Assembly (NCBI GenBank): GCA_023055355.1
Contig: JALJCS010000009.1
Coordinates: forward strand, 27,367,001-27,431,000
Source of the DNA: Agelaius tricolor
Lineage: Eukaryota; Chordata; Aves; Passeriformes; Icteridae
DNA length: 64,000 bases
Reading direction: 5' to 3'
The notes beneath the pieces were generated by a model. That model had not been told where the DNA came from and searched no databases. It saw nothing but the letters and a program-made list of their open reading frames with translations. Position numbers and translations under genes: made by a program. Positions 49,201 to 62,214 of the stretch are shown piece after piece (positions within the stretch are counted from its first letter, which is position 1; each line of letters begins with the position of its first letter).

Positions 49201-52200
49201 ATTAGAAAATGACAGAGCACTGCTGCTAGAGAGAGACAGCTGACACAAAGCATTCCAAGGTGCCTTGGACAAAGGTCAGTCAAAAACTCTATCTTGCATA
49301 AACACCCTAAATGCAAATTTCATCATTTTTATAGACTCAGATTTTCTGTAAGAACACATGTGCTTTTAGTCATCTATTTGTTCACATCCTCAAGTGTGAT
49401 AGCTACATCATTTGGCTAGGAGACCCTAAACTAAACAACAGCTTGGGGGACGGAATCAATCTTGTTTCCCTGTTTTTCTTATATTTACCCTTTTCATAGA
49501 GTTATTTCCACATTTCTTCTTTAATATAACTGCTTATTTACTAGAGAAAAAAAAAGTTTCAGATAGCTGAAAGATTAGCAGAGACAGAGATGAAGCTTGG
49601 TGGGCTGGGAAAGGTTATCTCAATCCTGAATAAAACATAATTTTTAATGGAAGCTAAGACAACTTATCCTGAATATGGAGATGAAAAATACAGGACCACT
49701 TGAGTAAACAGTGATGTCATAAATGGCCACATGATATGTGCCAAGTGTCATTCTGAGGCCACAGCTGGTCATGAGATCAATAAATCCAAATGAAACCTGA
49801 AAGTCACTTATCCTTGTTTCTGCAGCAAGAGAACTAATGCAAGGAGAGAATGTTACAAGAGCATTTTACATGTGTAGCCATTCAGCCACATATTATGGAT
49901 GAGACTATTGCTTCCACAAGCAGCTAGCTACAGTGCCCTGCTGGGACTGGCAAAGGAGAGAGCTTGTTCTGCAGAATAGCTGTAGCTTGGCATCACAGTG
50001 TCAACATTTGGAGTTTCTCTGAGTAGAAAGCAGCCTTCTGATCATGACAGATATTCCAGTTCTCTTAGAAACTACAAGAAATTGCCTCTGCTGCTGGGAC
50101 CAGACTCTGACCCGGGTGGCTGCATTCCATCTTCTGTGGGTAGCCTGGCCTCAGGTCCTTATTTATCTAAACCACCACAGTTTGGGAGTCAGATAAAAGG
50201 TTTCAGTTTATTCTTATCGCTGTTATGAGAGGTAGGCTTAGTTTGATGTCAGAAAACCTCACCAATTTTGGTTTTGCTCTGCTAGTTCGGGCATGGGATG
50301 GCTCATACCAGTGTTCCTTTATGACTAAACCTCAGTGGTTGGATGGGTGAGATGATAACATTCCAATTTTAGTTAATTTCTGTTTATAAAACACAGACGA
50401 AACTGGCAATGGCCTTTTACCTTAAATGATGCTAATTTTTGCAACTGAAGTGGTAGAGCTTGTCAAAAAGTACTTGAGGATCTGGCATTTCTGATGTTCT
50501 GAAATGGAAGCTATACAGTCTCTGTTTTTTACATTAAACTTACCAAGAATTTCAAACAGCAGAGAATAGGATAGGGTTTTTTCTTCGCTTTTATGAAAAA
50601 TACTCTAGTGATTTATTCTTTGTGATTTGCTGCAACGTACAAAATCCTGCTGCAGTTTGTCTCCGTGCAAGTTTACTCAGAAGAAACACACCAAGATTCA
50701 GTTATCCATTAAAAGCAGAAGAGTTTATAACAGCAAAGTTTATAATAGCAAATGTTATAAAGTCTTTAATAGAAAAAGCAAGAGGCGAGGAGCAAAATCC
50801 TTCTGAGGGAGAAGTTCAGTGTAGTCAGCAGAATTATCCCACAAAACTCTATCCTCTTTAGAAAAGTTGCCTTTTTCAGTGAGATGCTTCCCAGCACACC
50901 CAGTGGAAAAGTTGTTTTTGATGGGTTTTAACCAGTGGAGAAATCATCCTTTTTGTGGCAGGCCCTCAGGACTTTGGTGAACCACAGTCCTGAAGCCCAC
51001 GCTTTCCTATGGTTAGATGATATAAATACCAAGTTTTAAAAAAGAGAAAAGCAGAGACAAGCTCTAGGAGCAGGGCTTAAATTTTCTATAAATATTCACC
51101 TAAATATAGTGCAGGTATTTCTAAAACACAGAACACAGATTTTAACAAATAGACCTAACAACTAGAAAATCACTGGACCAAATGTTTTAAAAAATTGTGT
51201 CCTGGCAAAATTTTCATTTTGTCATTACCTATAGCTCTTAGAAAGTATCTCCAGCTTCTCAAAGATAATTTCTCTCTTCCTGACAGGTTCTTTCACTGTT
51301 GACGCAGACCACCAAAGAAATGGCTATAAAAAATCACATGTTAAACTTGGACAGGTTTACATCCATAGAGCTCAACATGGTCAGCAAAAGGAAGAAAAGA
51401 ACAGATTTTCATCGTCCAGATGAGGAAGATTCTTATCACTGAGCAGACTTTTATATCAAGACAATAGATTTTACAGCAGCTAGCTCAAACCTCCTCTGCT
51501 GAGTACAATCCCTTCCTTATGAGAGCAGGCCAGTTTGTGTACCAAAACTCTGTTTATCACAGGCAAGGGCCCTGCAGTCTGGCCAGCTGGAATTAGTCTA
51601 AGATGACACAGGTTTGTAGGAAAGACAAGTAGATGGATTCTTGAGATTGGCAGCAAAAATTCCCTAAGCCTAAGAAAAATTTTAAACTGAGAATTTGATG
51701 GACATACAATTGGCTGTTGAGCAAAGACAGCAGTTAAATAAAAAGATTACACTGTGATGTTCAGGGTGGGGCAATCACATCTCTCTTTTTCCACTGTAAA
51801 AGAGAATTGAGTAGACTACAGTGAATATGAAAGGCAGCGGCTTAAAAACTACTGAAATTGTGGTTTTTTCCTCACATCTTTGCTGCTTTTGTCTCTATGC
51901 AGGATCAGGTTTGGTGAATCTTTGGACCTAGTTAGATTTCTGTTGAAGGAGTTAGGAACATAGATAAAGGTATTTCTTAGTCCAATTCTTTTACTTGCAT
52001 AGGTCCTGTTTAACTGGGGAGAGGAATAGTGAAAACTCTTCTATGTTTCTTCCAACAGAAATATCTTCCTGGTGCCTCACTTATTCACCATGAGTACATA
52101 ACTCTCCTTTGGTTTCCACCTCTGCTTAACATATCTGTATATCACTGCATTTCCTCAGCTGTAGCAGTACCAGGAAACTGAACTTTCTCCTCCCACTTTC

Positions 52201-55200
52201 AAACTGAATAGAATAAATTCCTAAAGTACACTTTTCTTCAGTGGTTGACCTGGCTGAGATACAGCTAAGCTGGTACCAGGCATAACCTTAGGTCATGAGA
52301 CATAGTTGTTGTTCAGTCAACATACTGTGACAAGAAGCAGGAAATCTCTATATATCCCATTGGTTCTAGTTCACAGGCTTTTTCAGCTTTCTTTCTTTCA
52401 TATGAGTAACAGTAAGAATTACCACATTACCCTCACAGACTTCATATCCTTATCCACCCTCTTGGAAAATAGTGTCATCTAAAGCCATCCAAATAGTAAA
52501 AAGAGAACTGCAAAAAACACCTATTAACTTCTACCGAATGCAAAGCATTGGACTGACTAACTTTGCTTAAACTTACTCATGTTATTTATCACTGCTGGGA
52601 CCAATATTTTTTTGTGGAGCATTTGAGAAGGAGTTGTCATTCATAAGATCTGTCACTATAAGATACAGAAAGACTGCAGATTATAAATTGTGGTAATGGA
52701 ATGGCTCTGGTCTATCCTGTTTTATCCCAACAGGGGATAGTCTAGTTCTCAGATGGTCTGGTTCTTGCTTCCCAGTCAGCATTGTTCATGTCCAGATTTT
52801 CACAAGAGGACCCTTCTTTGGATGAAGTGCAGCGTCCCTGGTGTTTGATAGCCTACAGCTTGCTGTGGTTAGAAGCTAGAATAGAGGGTGACCACACTGA
52901 CCACACTGACCACACCGTGAACTAAGGTGTGAACTGCATAGGATAGGGCTGTAGCAACACACAGTGGAGGAGTCAGATCAGCTCGGGGTATAAAGCAAGC
53001 ACGTGGCAAATGAGCCTTCTAAAATTGAAATATGTCAGTCTATTATACAGGCATGGGTAGGACTCAAAGCAGACCAAATTAATGCTGAAGTGAAAGTGAC
53101 ACCCTTTACTTCATCTGCAAAATGGATAGATTAACACATTGGTGCTTTTCAGGGGTTACAAGAATTAATGCATTAGTGCTCAGCTACTGCAGAAATTTTG
53201 TCTTTCCTGTAGCTAAATAACAGCAGCCAGTGAGGTGCCCTGTAGACTGATTATCTAGCCAGTGCCAGATGCTGGAGAGGACAAGACTGGGGATAGAGAA
53301 GTGGAGTTTTTCTTGCATTGTAATTTCTTTAGATCAATCAATTTCTTAGTCATGTCAGGCAAGTTTAGCCACTGATATATTTGGAGTTGAAAGGCTGTGG
53401 GTTTTGTCTCCGTTGTCTCTGTTTTGGCACACAGGGATAATGAGTTTCACTAACCAACAGTACATGCATTCATTAGCACTGGCTGCTGTTGACCATGGGA
53501 GTCAACCTGATTTCCTCATGCTCTTTTTTTGGAAACTTTCAAACAGGGATGAGAAAAATTAGCTGACTCTCAGTAAGTATTTAAAAAAATTGTTCCCACT
53601 CCGCTCCTGCCCCAAATCAACAGCAGAAAATTACATTTTGTCTAAGTGCTGAAACAGCCTTGATGTTGCTCAGATATTACGAAGGAACTTCATCACAAGA
53701 GAAATAGAATTAGCTTACATTCTTTCCTTTTTCATAAGGCATTGAAAGGCATTGTCTCTGCCTGAGTAGCATTTAATGTCAGTATCTCATCATTTGAGCC
53801 AAGTGCCATGCTGACTTTAAGAGCAAGCTACAGTCTAAAAAGTGGCTCCTTGAAAGTGCTACTGATGTACTTTATGTTCATTCTTGTATCTCTAACAGAA
53901 AAGGTAAAGGTTGAAGCAGCATATTCTTAATCCTTTAGCTTCTAACACTGTTGGAAATCCTACAAGAAATGAACTTGAAGAGATCAGTTGACAGCCTGAT
54001 AAAGGTGGCAAACAAATGCTAACTCATCTTCCTCTAGCAGGAGTGGCTGAATGTCACTAAAAGAAGAATAAAAACAACTCAGTAGCTCAATTTTCCCCTC
54101 ATTGTGTCAAAATCTGCAAACCCACAAATTTCATTTCTGTCAGTGCCACCTTCCACCGTTAACTGATGTTAAAAAGAATACATTTCAAGTAGTTTTAGAG
54201 GCACTGCCTTTCACCTTTACTCATCACCTTTTTTGTTTGCTTCTTTGGTTCTTTGTTTCTCTCATTTTGTTGGTTTTGGTTTTTGGGGTTTTTTTTTTTG
54301 ACATTGGAAGTCAGGACAAGCAGTCTTTGTTCTGTGTATTGTTTGTCACTGTATTTAAAGTACCTTCATACCCAGCTTGGGGTTATATTTGACTCCACCC
54401 TTTCAAGGAGAAAAAGAGAACACACAAGTTTTCAGATGAAAGGATTTCCCACTCACCACTAAACAAAGAAGCAATGAAAAGATACAAGGTCTTTTTTCTT
54501 TTTCTCCACCACTCACACCCCTCCCCAGCAGAAAGCACATCAGCCACACACAGCATAGTATATAAGAGGATTCAGGGAATGGCTTTTATTTCATTAGTTG
54601 AAAAGATGAGGGCTATTTGGAAGTATTTTGAAGCTGACCTGATTACTGCCAGAGATGTCCTTTGCTTCCTTTTACTGGGTAAAATAGCAAAGGAAAATGC
54701 GTGAAAAATATTTTGTGGGGATGCTTCCTGAAATAACGGAGTTACCTGAGAAAGCGCTGTTAAATATTTTTAAGCTAGGACCAGTAATTAAACAATTAAA
54801 GGTTGCAGAGCTTGCCCTGAACATAGGGTCAGGTGCTGAAAGACTCTTTTGTAATTGGTAAACTGCTGTGGCTAGACAGAAAGCAAACTACATGCATGAT
54901 CACAAGCCCTCAAAAAACAGTCCCATGCAAAGGACTTTTAAAAAGAAAAAACCAAACAGTGAGCCATTCAGATTTCAAATCGGACAGAACAAATGCTCTC
55001 ACTTTTGAACACTTTTTTCCCTGCCAAAAGCAACAAGATGAAAATGAAAAGGGTCTAAACCAGCTATTTCAGATGTGCATAGTGCAGACCCAGCATCCTA
55101 GGTGAGATCAAAAGCATGACTCCACAGGATACTTCTTTGCAAGGTGACTGGAAAATAGAAGGAGAAAAGCCAAGACCACATTACATAACTTGACAAAAAC

Positions 55201-55517
55201 AACTGTGATCTTTTAAAATGACAGTTTGCAAGAGAGAAGAGAAGGCAACAACAACCCAAGCTCCCAAATGAGTGAGTTCAATTGTCTATGCCTTAGTGTT
55301 CTGCTTAAACAGAGGACCTTGGAGGTAGATGGTAGGAAATGTTCAACAAATACAAGTGCTGGTCTGCAATAACTCAGCACTCTGATGGAAGGAATGGAAA
55401 AGCAAAATAAACAGCTGCATTGAAAGGACTTGCCTGTGTATGTGGGTGACAACTACAGATGCCTTAGCACCCCATGGCAGCAGAAATTGAGACTGCACAG
55501 AAAGTAATTTTTTTGTC
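46222..55517. other. Non-coding stretch, no gene identified
   Basis: About 9.3 kb, AT-rich. A T run lies near 47790-47805, a short repeat of GTTTATAA-AGCAAA at about 50725-50755, a CTGACCACA triplet repeat at about 52888-52915 and a G/T-rich tract near 54270-54300. No exon recognised. Confidence 0.5.
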
Positions 55518-56002
55518 CCATTCATCAATGCCTTGGGTGAAGGGGCAGACACCTTCTCTGCAGTTTCACTGACGACCCAAAGCTGAGAGAAGTGACCAGA
55601 GGGCTGTGCAGCACTTCAGAACGGCCTGGAGGGTAGAGAGGGACCTGCTGAAATTCAACAAAGGCAAATGCAGGGTCCTGCACATTAGAAGAGGGTGTCA
55701 AGAGGATGGACCCAGGCTCTGCTGGGTGTTGCCAAGCAAAAGGAGAAGAGACAATGGAAAGAAACTGATGTGCAGGAGATTCCATCTGAACATGAGGAAA
55801 AACTTCCCTACTGCACAGGTGACCAAGCACTGGAACAGGTTGCCCAGAGAGATTGTGGGGTCTCCCTCACTGGAGATATTCCAGACCTGTATGGCTGCAA
55901 TCCTGTGCCATGGGCTCTGGGATGACCCTGCTTGAACAGGGAGGCTGGACCAGATGACCCACTGTGGAGCCTTCCATATTTACCCAGTCTGTGATTCTGA
56001 GA
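55518..56002 (+). mobile_element. CR1 LINE fragment with remnant of the reverse transcriptase core
   Basis: It starts in the CR1 coding part: CATTCATCAATGCCTTGGGT near 55521 and, at 55565-55585, codons for FTDDPKL, a worn form of the FADD box of the CR1 reverse transcriptase with both aspartates still present. It then passes into AACAAAGGCAAATGCAGGGT near 55660, jumps to the late 3' part (CATGAGGAAAAACTTCCCTA near 55791) and ends in CTGTGATTCTGAGA. An internal deletion therefore joined the two parts. Frames are broken; no function remains. Confidence 0.88.
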
Positions 56003-56571
56003 TAAACAACTTCAAAGTACTTCCAATCTTAATAAACTGTCAAAGGACTGAACACTATTTGTGCACCATAATTATTTTTAAAACTTTTTCTCTCTGAATC
56101 ACCAAAAAATTCATTTTAATACCCTCTAAGTACTTCAATGAGATTTGAAAGTGCAGGTTAAAAAATGGTATCTTGCTTGCCTTTTCAAAGACAAGTTACT
56201 TTGTGTTTGAAAATCATTATCTTTTAGCCTTGAAACTTGCATTTCAATGCAATGAATTCCTCTAATGTGAGTCAGGAACACTTTAAAGTGACTCTTTTCA
56301 AGTTCCTACAAGAACTTAGGGTTTTCCAGCAAACCAAAACATTTAACCCAGGGCTGCTCTGAAGAGAATGCACTTCCTTCCCATCACCATCATAATAATC
56401 CATACCACCCTTTTTAACAGACCATCCTCAGGAAAAAAAGTATATTTTCCTTTATATTTAAGCCAGATCTGAGTGAAATAAAGGGTTCTAGCATAGCCCT
56501 GTCAACCTCTGATTTGTTTATCTAAGCATGCCAAATGCTTTCTGGGGCCACAACTAAGCCCCATATGGTAT
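56003..56571. other. Spacer between two CR1 copies
   Basis: 569 bases of AT-rich unique sequence, nothing recognised. Confidence 0.5.
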
Positions 56572-57300
56572 CACAGAAACATAGAATGTGCAGAGTTGGA
56601 AGTGATCCACAAGGACCATCAAAGGCCAACTCCTGACCCTGCACAGGACCATCTCCATCAATCACACCATGTGCCTGACAACATTGTCTAACACTTCCTG
56701 GACTTTGCCAGGCTTGGTGTTGTGGCCACTTTCCTGGGGAGCTTGTTCCAGTGCCCATTCACCCTCTGTGGGAAGAACTTGTTCCTGATATCCAACCTAA
56801 ACCTCCCTGACACAGCTTCAGACCACTCCCTCAGGTCCTGTCACTGGTCAGCACAGAGAAGAGATCAGTGCCTGCCCCTCCTCTCAGCCTCACAAGGAAG
56901 CTGTAACTGCAGTGAGGTCTGTCCTCAGTCTGATCTTCTCCAGGCTAAGTGACCTCAGTCTTCCCATATGGCTTCCCTTCAAGGCCTTGCACCATCTTCA
57001 TAGCCCTTCTTTGCACATTTTCTAATAGATTTATATTTTTCTTACATTGTGGCACCCAAAACTGCCCCCAACACTTGAGGTGAGGCCGCCCCAGCTCAGA
57101 GCAGAGTGGGACAATCCCCTCCCCTGCCCGGCTGTGATGCCGACCTGATGCCTCCAGGACAGGGCCGGCCCTCCTGGCTGCAGGGCGCTGCTGGCCCAGG
57201 TTCAACTTTCCATTGACCAGGACCCACAGGTCCCTTTCCATGGCACTGCTCTGGCCTTCTCTCTGTGCAGCTCACTGAACAGAGATCTTTCTGCAGGGTC
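56572..57300 (-). mobile_element. CR1 LINE fragment, reverse orientation
   Basis: Reads as CR1 on the - strand, with its 3' end at the low coordinate: CACAGAAACATAGAATG, AGAGTTGGAAGTGATCC, then GGACTTTGCCAGGCTTGGTG, TGTGGGAAGAACTTG, CTTCTCCAGGCTAAGTGACC, GCCCTTCTTTGCACATTTTC and GACCAGGACCCACAGGTCCC. About 730 bases, 5' limit uncertain. It matches the subfamily of the copy at 61670 in opposite orientation. Confidence 0.88.
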
Positions 57301-60300
57301 TTTTGTGCTGGGCCTTCAAAACCTATCCAATCTGCCCAAATGCTAGTAATTCCATGGTGTTTTTCAGTGTAACCAGGGTTGTCCTTACACAAAATCTCAT
57401 TTCATTTTCCCCTTTTAGGCAGAAAGCCCAGAGCTAATTGAATACATTCTCTCTTTTCTTCAGTGACTAAATGCAATGCTGATGTGTGCATATAATGTGG
57501 GAATCACGTTAATCATAGGCACACAGATTTCAAAGCCAAGAGTGCTGATTGTGATGACCTAGTCTGATCCGCAGTGTAACACCAGGCATAGAATTTCTGC
57601 CAGTGATTCCTGCCTCAAGCCCATGATTTTGCACCTCAGTTCCCATCTGTATAAACTGAGCTGCAGCTTCCAGACACAGGGTTTATTATGCTTCTCCCTG
57701 CTGCATAAAAGAGTTCTTTGTTCACAGAAACCCTCTACCACACTAAAGTCTTGTGGGTTCTGACCAAGCCACCTCTTCACCTTCTCTTTGCTAAAATGAA
57801 TAGATTAGGCCTCTTGTATCTCTACCCCCAAGGTAAGGTTTCCATCCTTTGAATCATTCTGCAAAAAGACCACACAGACCTATGCTGTTGGCATCTCACA
57901 AAAATCTTGAAGGTATGAAGCTCCTGCAGTGTAGGCTTTTCAAAGATCACATAGTTAATCATACAGAAATTAGTCATTTCAGCCTTCCAGTTGGGTCCAC
58001 AGCCTCTGCCTTGTCCCCAGGCATGTGTTATGTTTTAAGCTCTGTTATCACCTGGTATTTCTCAGTTTATCCAATAGAGTATCCCTTTGCACAAAGTAAG
58101 TTCTAAATGGATCTTAACAGCTGCACATATGCAGGGCTGTGGGTTCATATTCAGAGCAAGAGCTCAGAAACTCTGTACTCATTCATAATAAACACAGAAA
58201 GTAGTAATCAGTTAGAAAGATTTAAGCAGTTAGGTAGAGTATCACACAAAGTCTTGGCTGTTCTGGTTTAGACTTAGTCTTTTATTTTGGTCTCTTACTG
58301 CTGACTTGGTCCTTTAAAAACCAAACTTGGTTGAAAGAGCTGCTCCCAGTAATTTCTGTCACCCTGCTTGACCTGCCATACTTGTACCCCTGTCAAATGA
58401 CAGCTCGCCAAATGTGCTGTTCCTATAATAAGTAGCAAAAATGCATGTAATCCATATCAAACTAGCCCTAATTTTCATGGCAAGAATCCCAGGTTTTGCA
58501 GCAATCTGACGTGACAGATCTCAAGAAGTTCATAAAGCCGAAAAGTTCTAACAATGTGAAGGGATTCATCAGGAAATTAATAAATAATGTAGAATTCCCT
58601 TTGCCCTAGAATCTCAGTTTCTATCTTGGACATATATATACAGATATATGTGCATACATTACTCCAGATTCCAAAATCCCTGCACAAAATTGTATTGTAG
58701 AAATCACTGATTTTAAGACAGCAAGTAAGATTTGGAAGTTTAACAGAGGTGCTTAAGTGCCATGTAAGTCCTTTTAGATGCTTAGGATATTCAGCAATCT
58801 GTAAGAGGTGCCTAAAATCGCAGGGAAGCCAACAAGAGAACTCTTGGATAAATTGCTCTACTCAAGCTAATGAGAATTGAAAGCTCACTTTACAGAATAA
58901 ATTTCAAGTGTTTGCTTTCCAATGCTTTTTCATGTTTTTGTTTACCAATGTCAGTCGTGGTTTCCATAATTTTTTAATAAATGAAAAAGTTATTCACCCC
59001 AAGCCCCTTTGCAATATGCAGCTGCTTTTACCTGTTTATATTTATGATTTTTGTATTTTTTTTTTAAACGGGGAGCAGGAGGAGAAGCTTGGCAAATAGA
59101 GCAAACAAAACAGCATTAAAATTCTTCACTAAAAACCAGTTTTTTTAAAAAACACTCCAGTGGAATATATAGTTACAAAATACTGCTCTTTTTTTCATTT
59201 TATCATTAAAAATCAATAGGCTGTAAATACAGCAAGTCATACAATTTTAAGCTGTTATTTTGGGCTATCTGTAGACTCCAAAAATGTTTTAAGATTCTTT
59301 TCACAGACAGTAGGACTAGACATGTCTCTTTTCCTTTTCTATAAATACTGGAGTCTCAAGGCCCTTTCCATGGTAATAGATGGTCTAAATTTTTTACATA
59401 GATTTGGCACTGTTAATATTTACTGTAAGCGTAACATTACTATTTTCCTGCAGAAGTCTGAGACACACAGCCTGACTCCATACTGACTGTGAGGTAATGC
59501 TCTATCCACTGATCAAGAAGAAACCTAGGAACCAGAGAGCTGCTTTTTCAGCAGAGTTGAGTGGGTGTTTTCATTTTCAACGTCCTCTGCACTAAACAGC
59601 CCTAAAGCCCTTTTCACTAATTCTGATCTTGTGATTTCTGCCATTGGCAAGTAGAAGCAGAACCCAGCAAAGCAAAGTGATGTAGCATTAGGGTATTGTT
59701 TCAAAAGCAACATCTAAATGTGACGGCTGCTCCATTGTCTGGCTCTTTAAACCCAGCCTAGGATTTTCCTTATGGGACACTGCTCCAGCAAAATAAATAA
59801 ATGGGATGTAGTCTAAACTCCAAAGCCCTCTATAAGATGTTATTGTGTTCCAGGCTCAGCCATAATAGAGGAGACATCACATTACGGCAGACGTACACCA
59901 CTGCACTTTTGGAAAGATCAAAGCTTGCCTTGTCTGCACTAACTTTGGGTAGATACAAGATGGCTTGAGCCAGCGTGGTCTAAAATACAGTAGGGGGAAA
60001 TGTCATCAGCATCCTATGGACTAGTTTAAATTGCAATTCTTCTTTATTGCCTCACTGACTGAAAAGCCTGAAAAGCAGCAGCTGGTAAGTACCTCGGTGG
60101 TGGGGTGGAACTGCACCACAAGGAGGAGGAAGCACCATAGAAAGGTTTACACCTCCAGGGGACCCTGGAAAGCAGGGAGAACAAAGAGGCCACATGTTCA
60201 GGTTGAAACGCTTTAAAAAGGGCATGTTCCCCACATTATCTACACATCAGCCTCAAAACCAAATGCTCCATGAAATCTTGACCATGATTCTTACCAAATG

Positions 60301-61558
60301 GCACAACTTGGGCAGAGGCAGTTCAATCCAAGGGCAGCAGCCATTACCCAATGCCAGATACTCTGCCATGGAAATCTGTGTCAGTCCTGACTGGTCCTGA
60401 TTCCCCATTACCTCCAAACAATGTCTACACACATTGAGTTAAGAGGGCCAATGTTTCCCTCACCTTCGTCTACTAGCTCAGACAACATGCTCATGACAGG
60501 CTGGACACCTGCCAAAGTGTGCATTGAATGAGTCTCAGTGTCCTTAAAAGTGTCACAATTCAAGCTTCACAAGCAACCCCTAACTTCTGATTTACCTCAG
60601 CTTGAGGATATTGGCTTTGGACACAGAGGTGTTTCAAGAGCTCAGAACACACACTCCCCAGCCAGACTGCTCTCCTGAAGGGATTGTCCCAGTGCCTGCT
60701 GGGCTACAGTGCTCCCACAAGGGCTGCAGCCCCAGGACAGTCAGTGCCCAGGGTGATGGGAGGGGCACAGTCCCAGACTAAGGAGTGGGGGGCTGTCAGG
60801 GGGCTTTGAGCTGGCTGTCTGGCTACAGGCAGGGAGCAAGGTGGACTTGGAGGAGGTTCCTGAGGGCTGCCAGCTTTCCCACAGGAAACCTTGGCTGTGG
60901 TTTCTGCTGTGCTACATGACGCTGTTTGGGCTGTAAGACTGGATGCTAATGCAGAAGAAGCATGTGGTCCAATGCAGACAGAGGAGGAACTAAGCCTCTT
61001 CTTCCTCATTAGGGACAGTAATGCCTCTGGAAAGTCAAGCACAGGATGACTGGGGTTTGCTCAAAGACATTGAGTAGCTAAGTAGGACACATGACTTAAC
61101 CCTCACTTCTCTTTTTGCCTTCAATCTGTTTTGTTCAGGGTCAGGGTCTGAGTACACACAGACTTACAGTGCTGGTCCTGCCTCACTGGGCAGCTGACGT
61201 GGGTTGCTGACACATGAGGTCTGATTGCATCTCAAGTCTTCAGTGGATTCCTTTCAAAAAAACTGGTTACATTAGCTCAAAAATGCATGTAGCCCAGTGT
61301 ATCCTTCCAAAGCATGAGATCTTACTGCTGACCTGCTGCTCTCTGGTGAGTACTTATGAAACACCAAATGTGTTTCTCATGAATTTTTACATAATCAGTC
61401 ACGGACCTTTCAACTGAAACATACTGTACCTTCCACATTGCATTTATCCTGTTGTAGCCAAGAGGTAATATTTCATCCAGCTCAACACCACAAACATCCC
61501 TGGCTCTCTTTAATGCTTAACTGCAGCCAAAGATAAAGCTGAGTTATTTGTAGAAGAG
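57301..61558. other. Non-coding stretch, no gene identified
   Basis: About 4.3 kb. Mostly AT-rich. The part from about 60640 to 61040 is GC-richer and holds a 112-codon open frame on the - strand (60704-61042) rich in Ser, Ala and Pro that I do not recognise; composition alone could explain it. Confidence 0.5.
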
Positions 61559-61584
61559 TGATAATAGTGATGATGATGATGATG

Positions 61585-61620
<36 letters not shown>

Positions 61621-61640
61621 TTGTTATTGTTGTTATTATT
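61559..61640 (+). repeat. Compound (GAT)n(TTA)n microsatellite
   Basis: About six GAT units followed by about twelve TTA units and a degenerate TTG/TTA tail. It lies just 5' of a CR1 copy. Confidence 0.95.
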
Positions 61641-61669
61641 TCTCCTGTAGCATTTTCCTGCTCTGCTCT

Positions 61670-62206
61670 GCACTGGAGTGGCCTCACCTTGAATCCTGTT
61701 TGCAGTTTTGGGCAACACAAATATAAGAAAATATAAAGCTATTAGAGGGTGTGCAAAGAAGGGCTATGAAGATAGTGCCATGCCTTCAGGGGAAGCTGTA
61801 TGAGGAGCAGCTGAGGTCACTTGGGCTGCTCAGCCTGGAGAAGATGAGACTGAGGACAGACCTCACTGCAGTTACAGCTTCCTTGTGAGAGGAAGAGGAG
61901 GGGCAGGCACTGATCTCTTCTCTGTGCTGACCAGTGATGAGACCTGAGGGGGTGGCCTGAAGTTGTATCAGGAGAGATTTAGGTTGGATATCAGGACCAA
62001 GTTCTTCCCGCAGAGGGTGGCTAGGCCCTGGAACAGGCTCCCCAGGAAAGTGGCCATAGCACCAAGCATGGCAGAGTTCAGGAAGTGTTTGAACAACATT
62101 CTCAGGCACACAGTGTGACTTGGGGATGGTCCTGTGCCTGGCCAGGAGCTGGCCTTTGATGATTCATGTGGATCACTTCCAATTCAGCACATTCTATGAT
62201 TCTAGA
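61670..62206 (+). mobile_element. CR1 LINE fragment, 3' end
   Basis: CR1 blocks in order: GTGCAAAGAAGGGCTATGAA near 61750, CTGCTCAGCCTGGAGAAGAT near 61827, TTTAGGTTGGATATCAGGAC near 61978, CCTGGAACAGGCTCCCCAGG near 62027, TGGATCACTTCCAATTCAGC near 62169 and terminal ATTCTATGATTCTAG. It is closely related to the reverse copy at 56572-57300. Remaining open frames are repeat shadows. Confidence 0.9.
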
Positions 62207-62214
62207 ATCATAGA
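62193..62214. repeat. Perfect 22-base palindrome at the CR1 3' end
   Basis: TCTATGATTCT is followed directly by its reverse complement AGAATCATAGA, with no loop. The first half is the CR1 terminal repeat; the second half is that repeat inverted. Confidence 0.9.
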
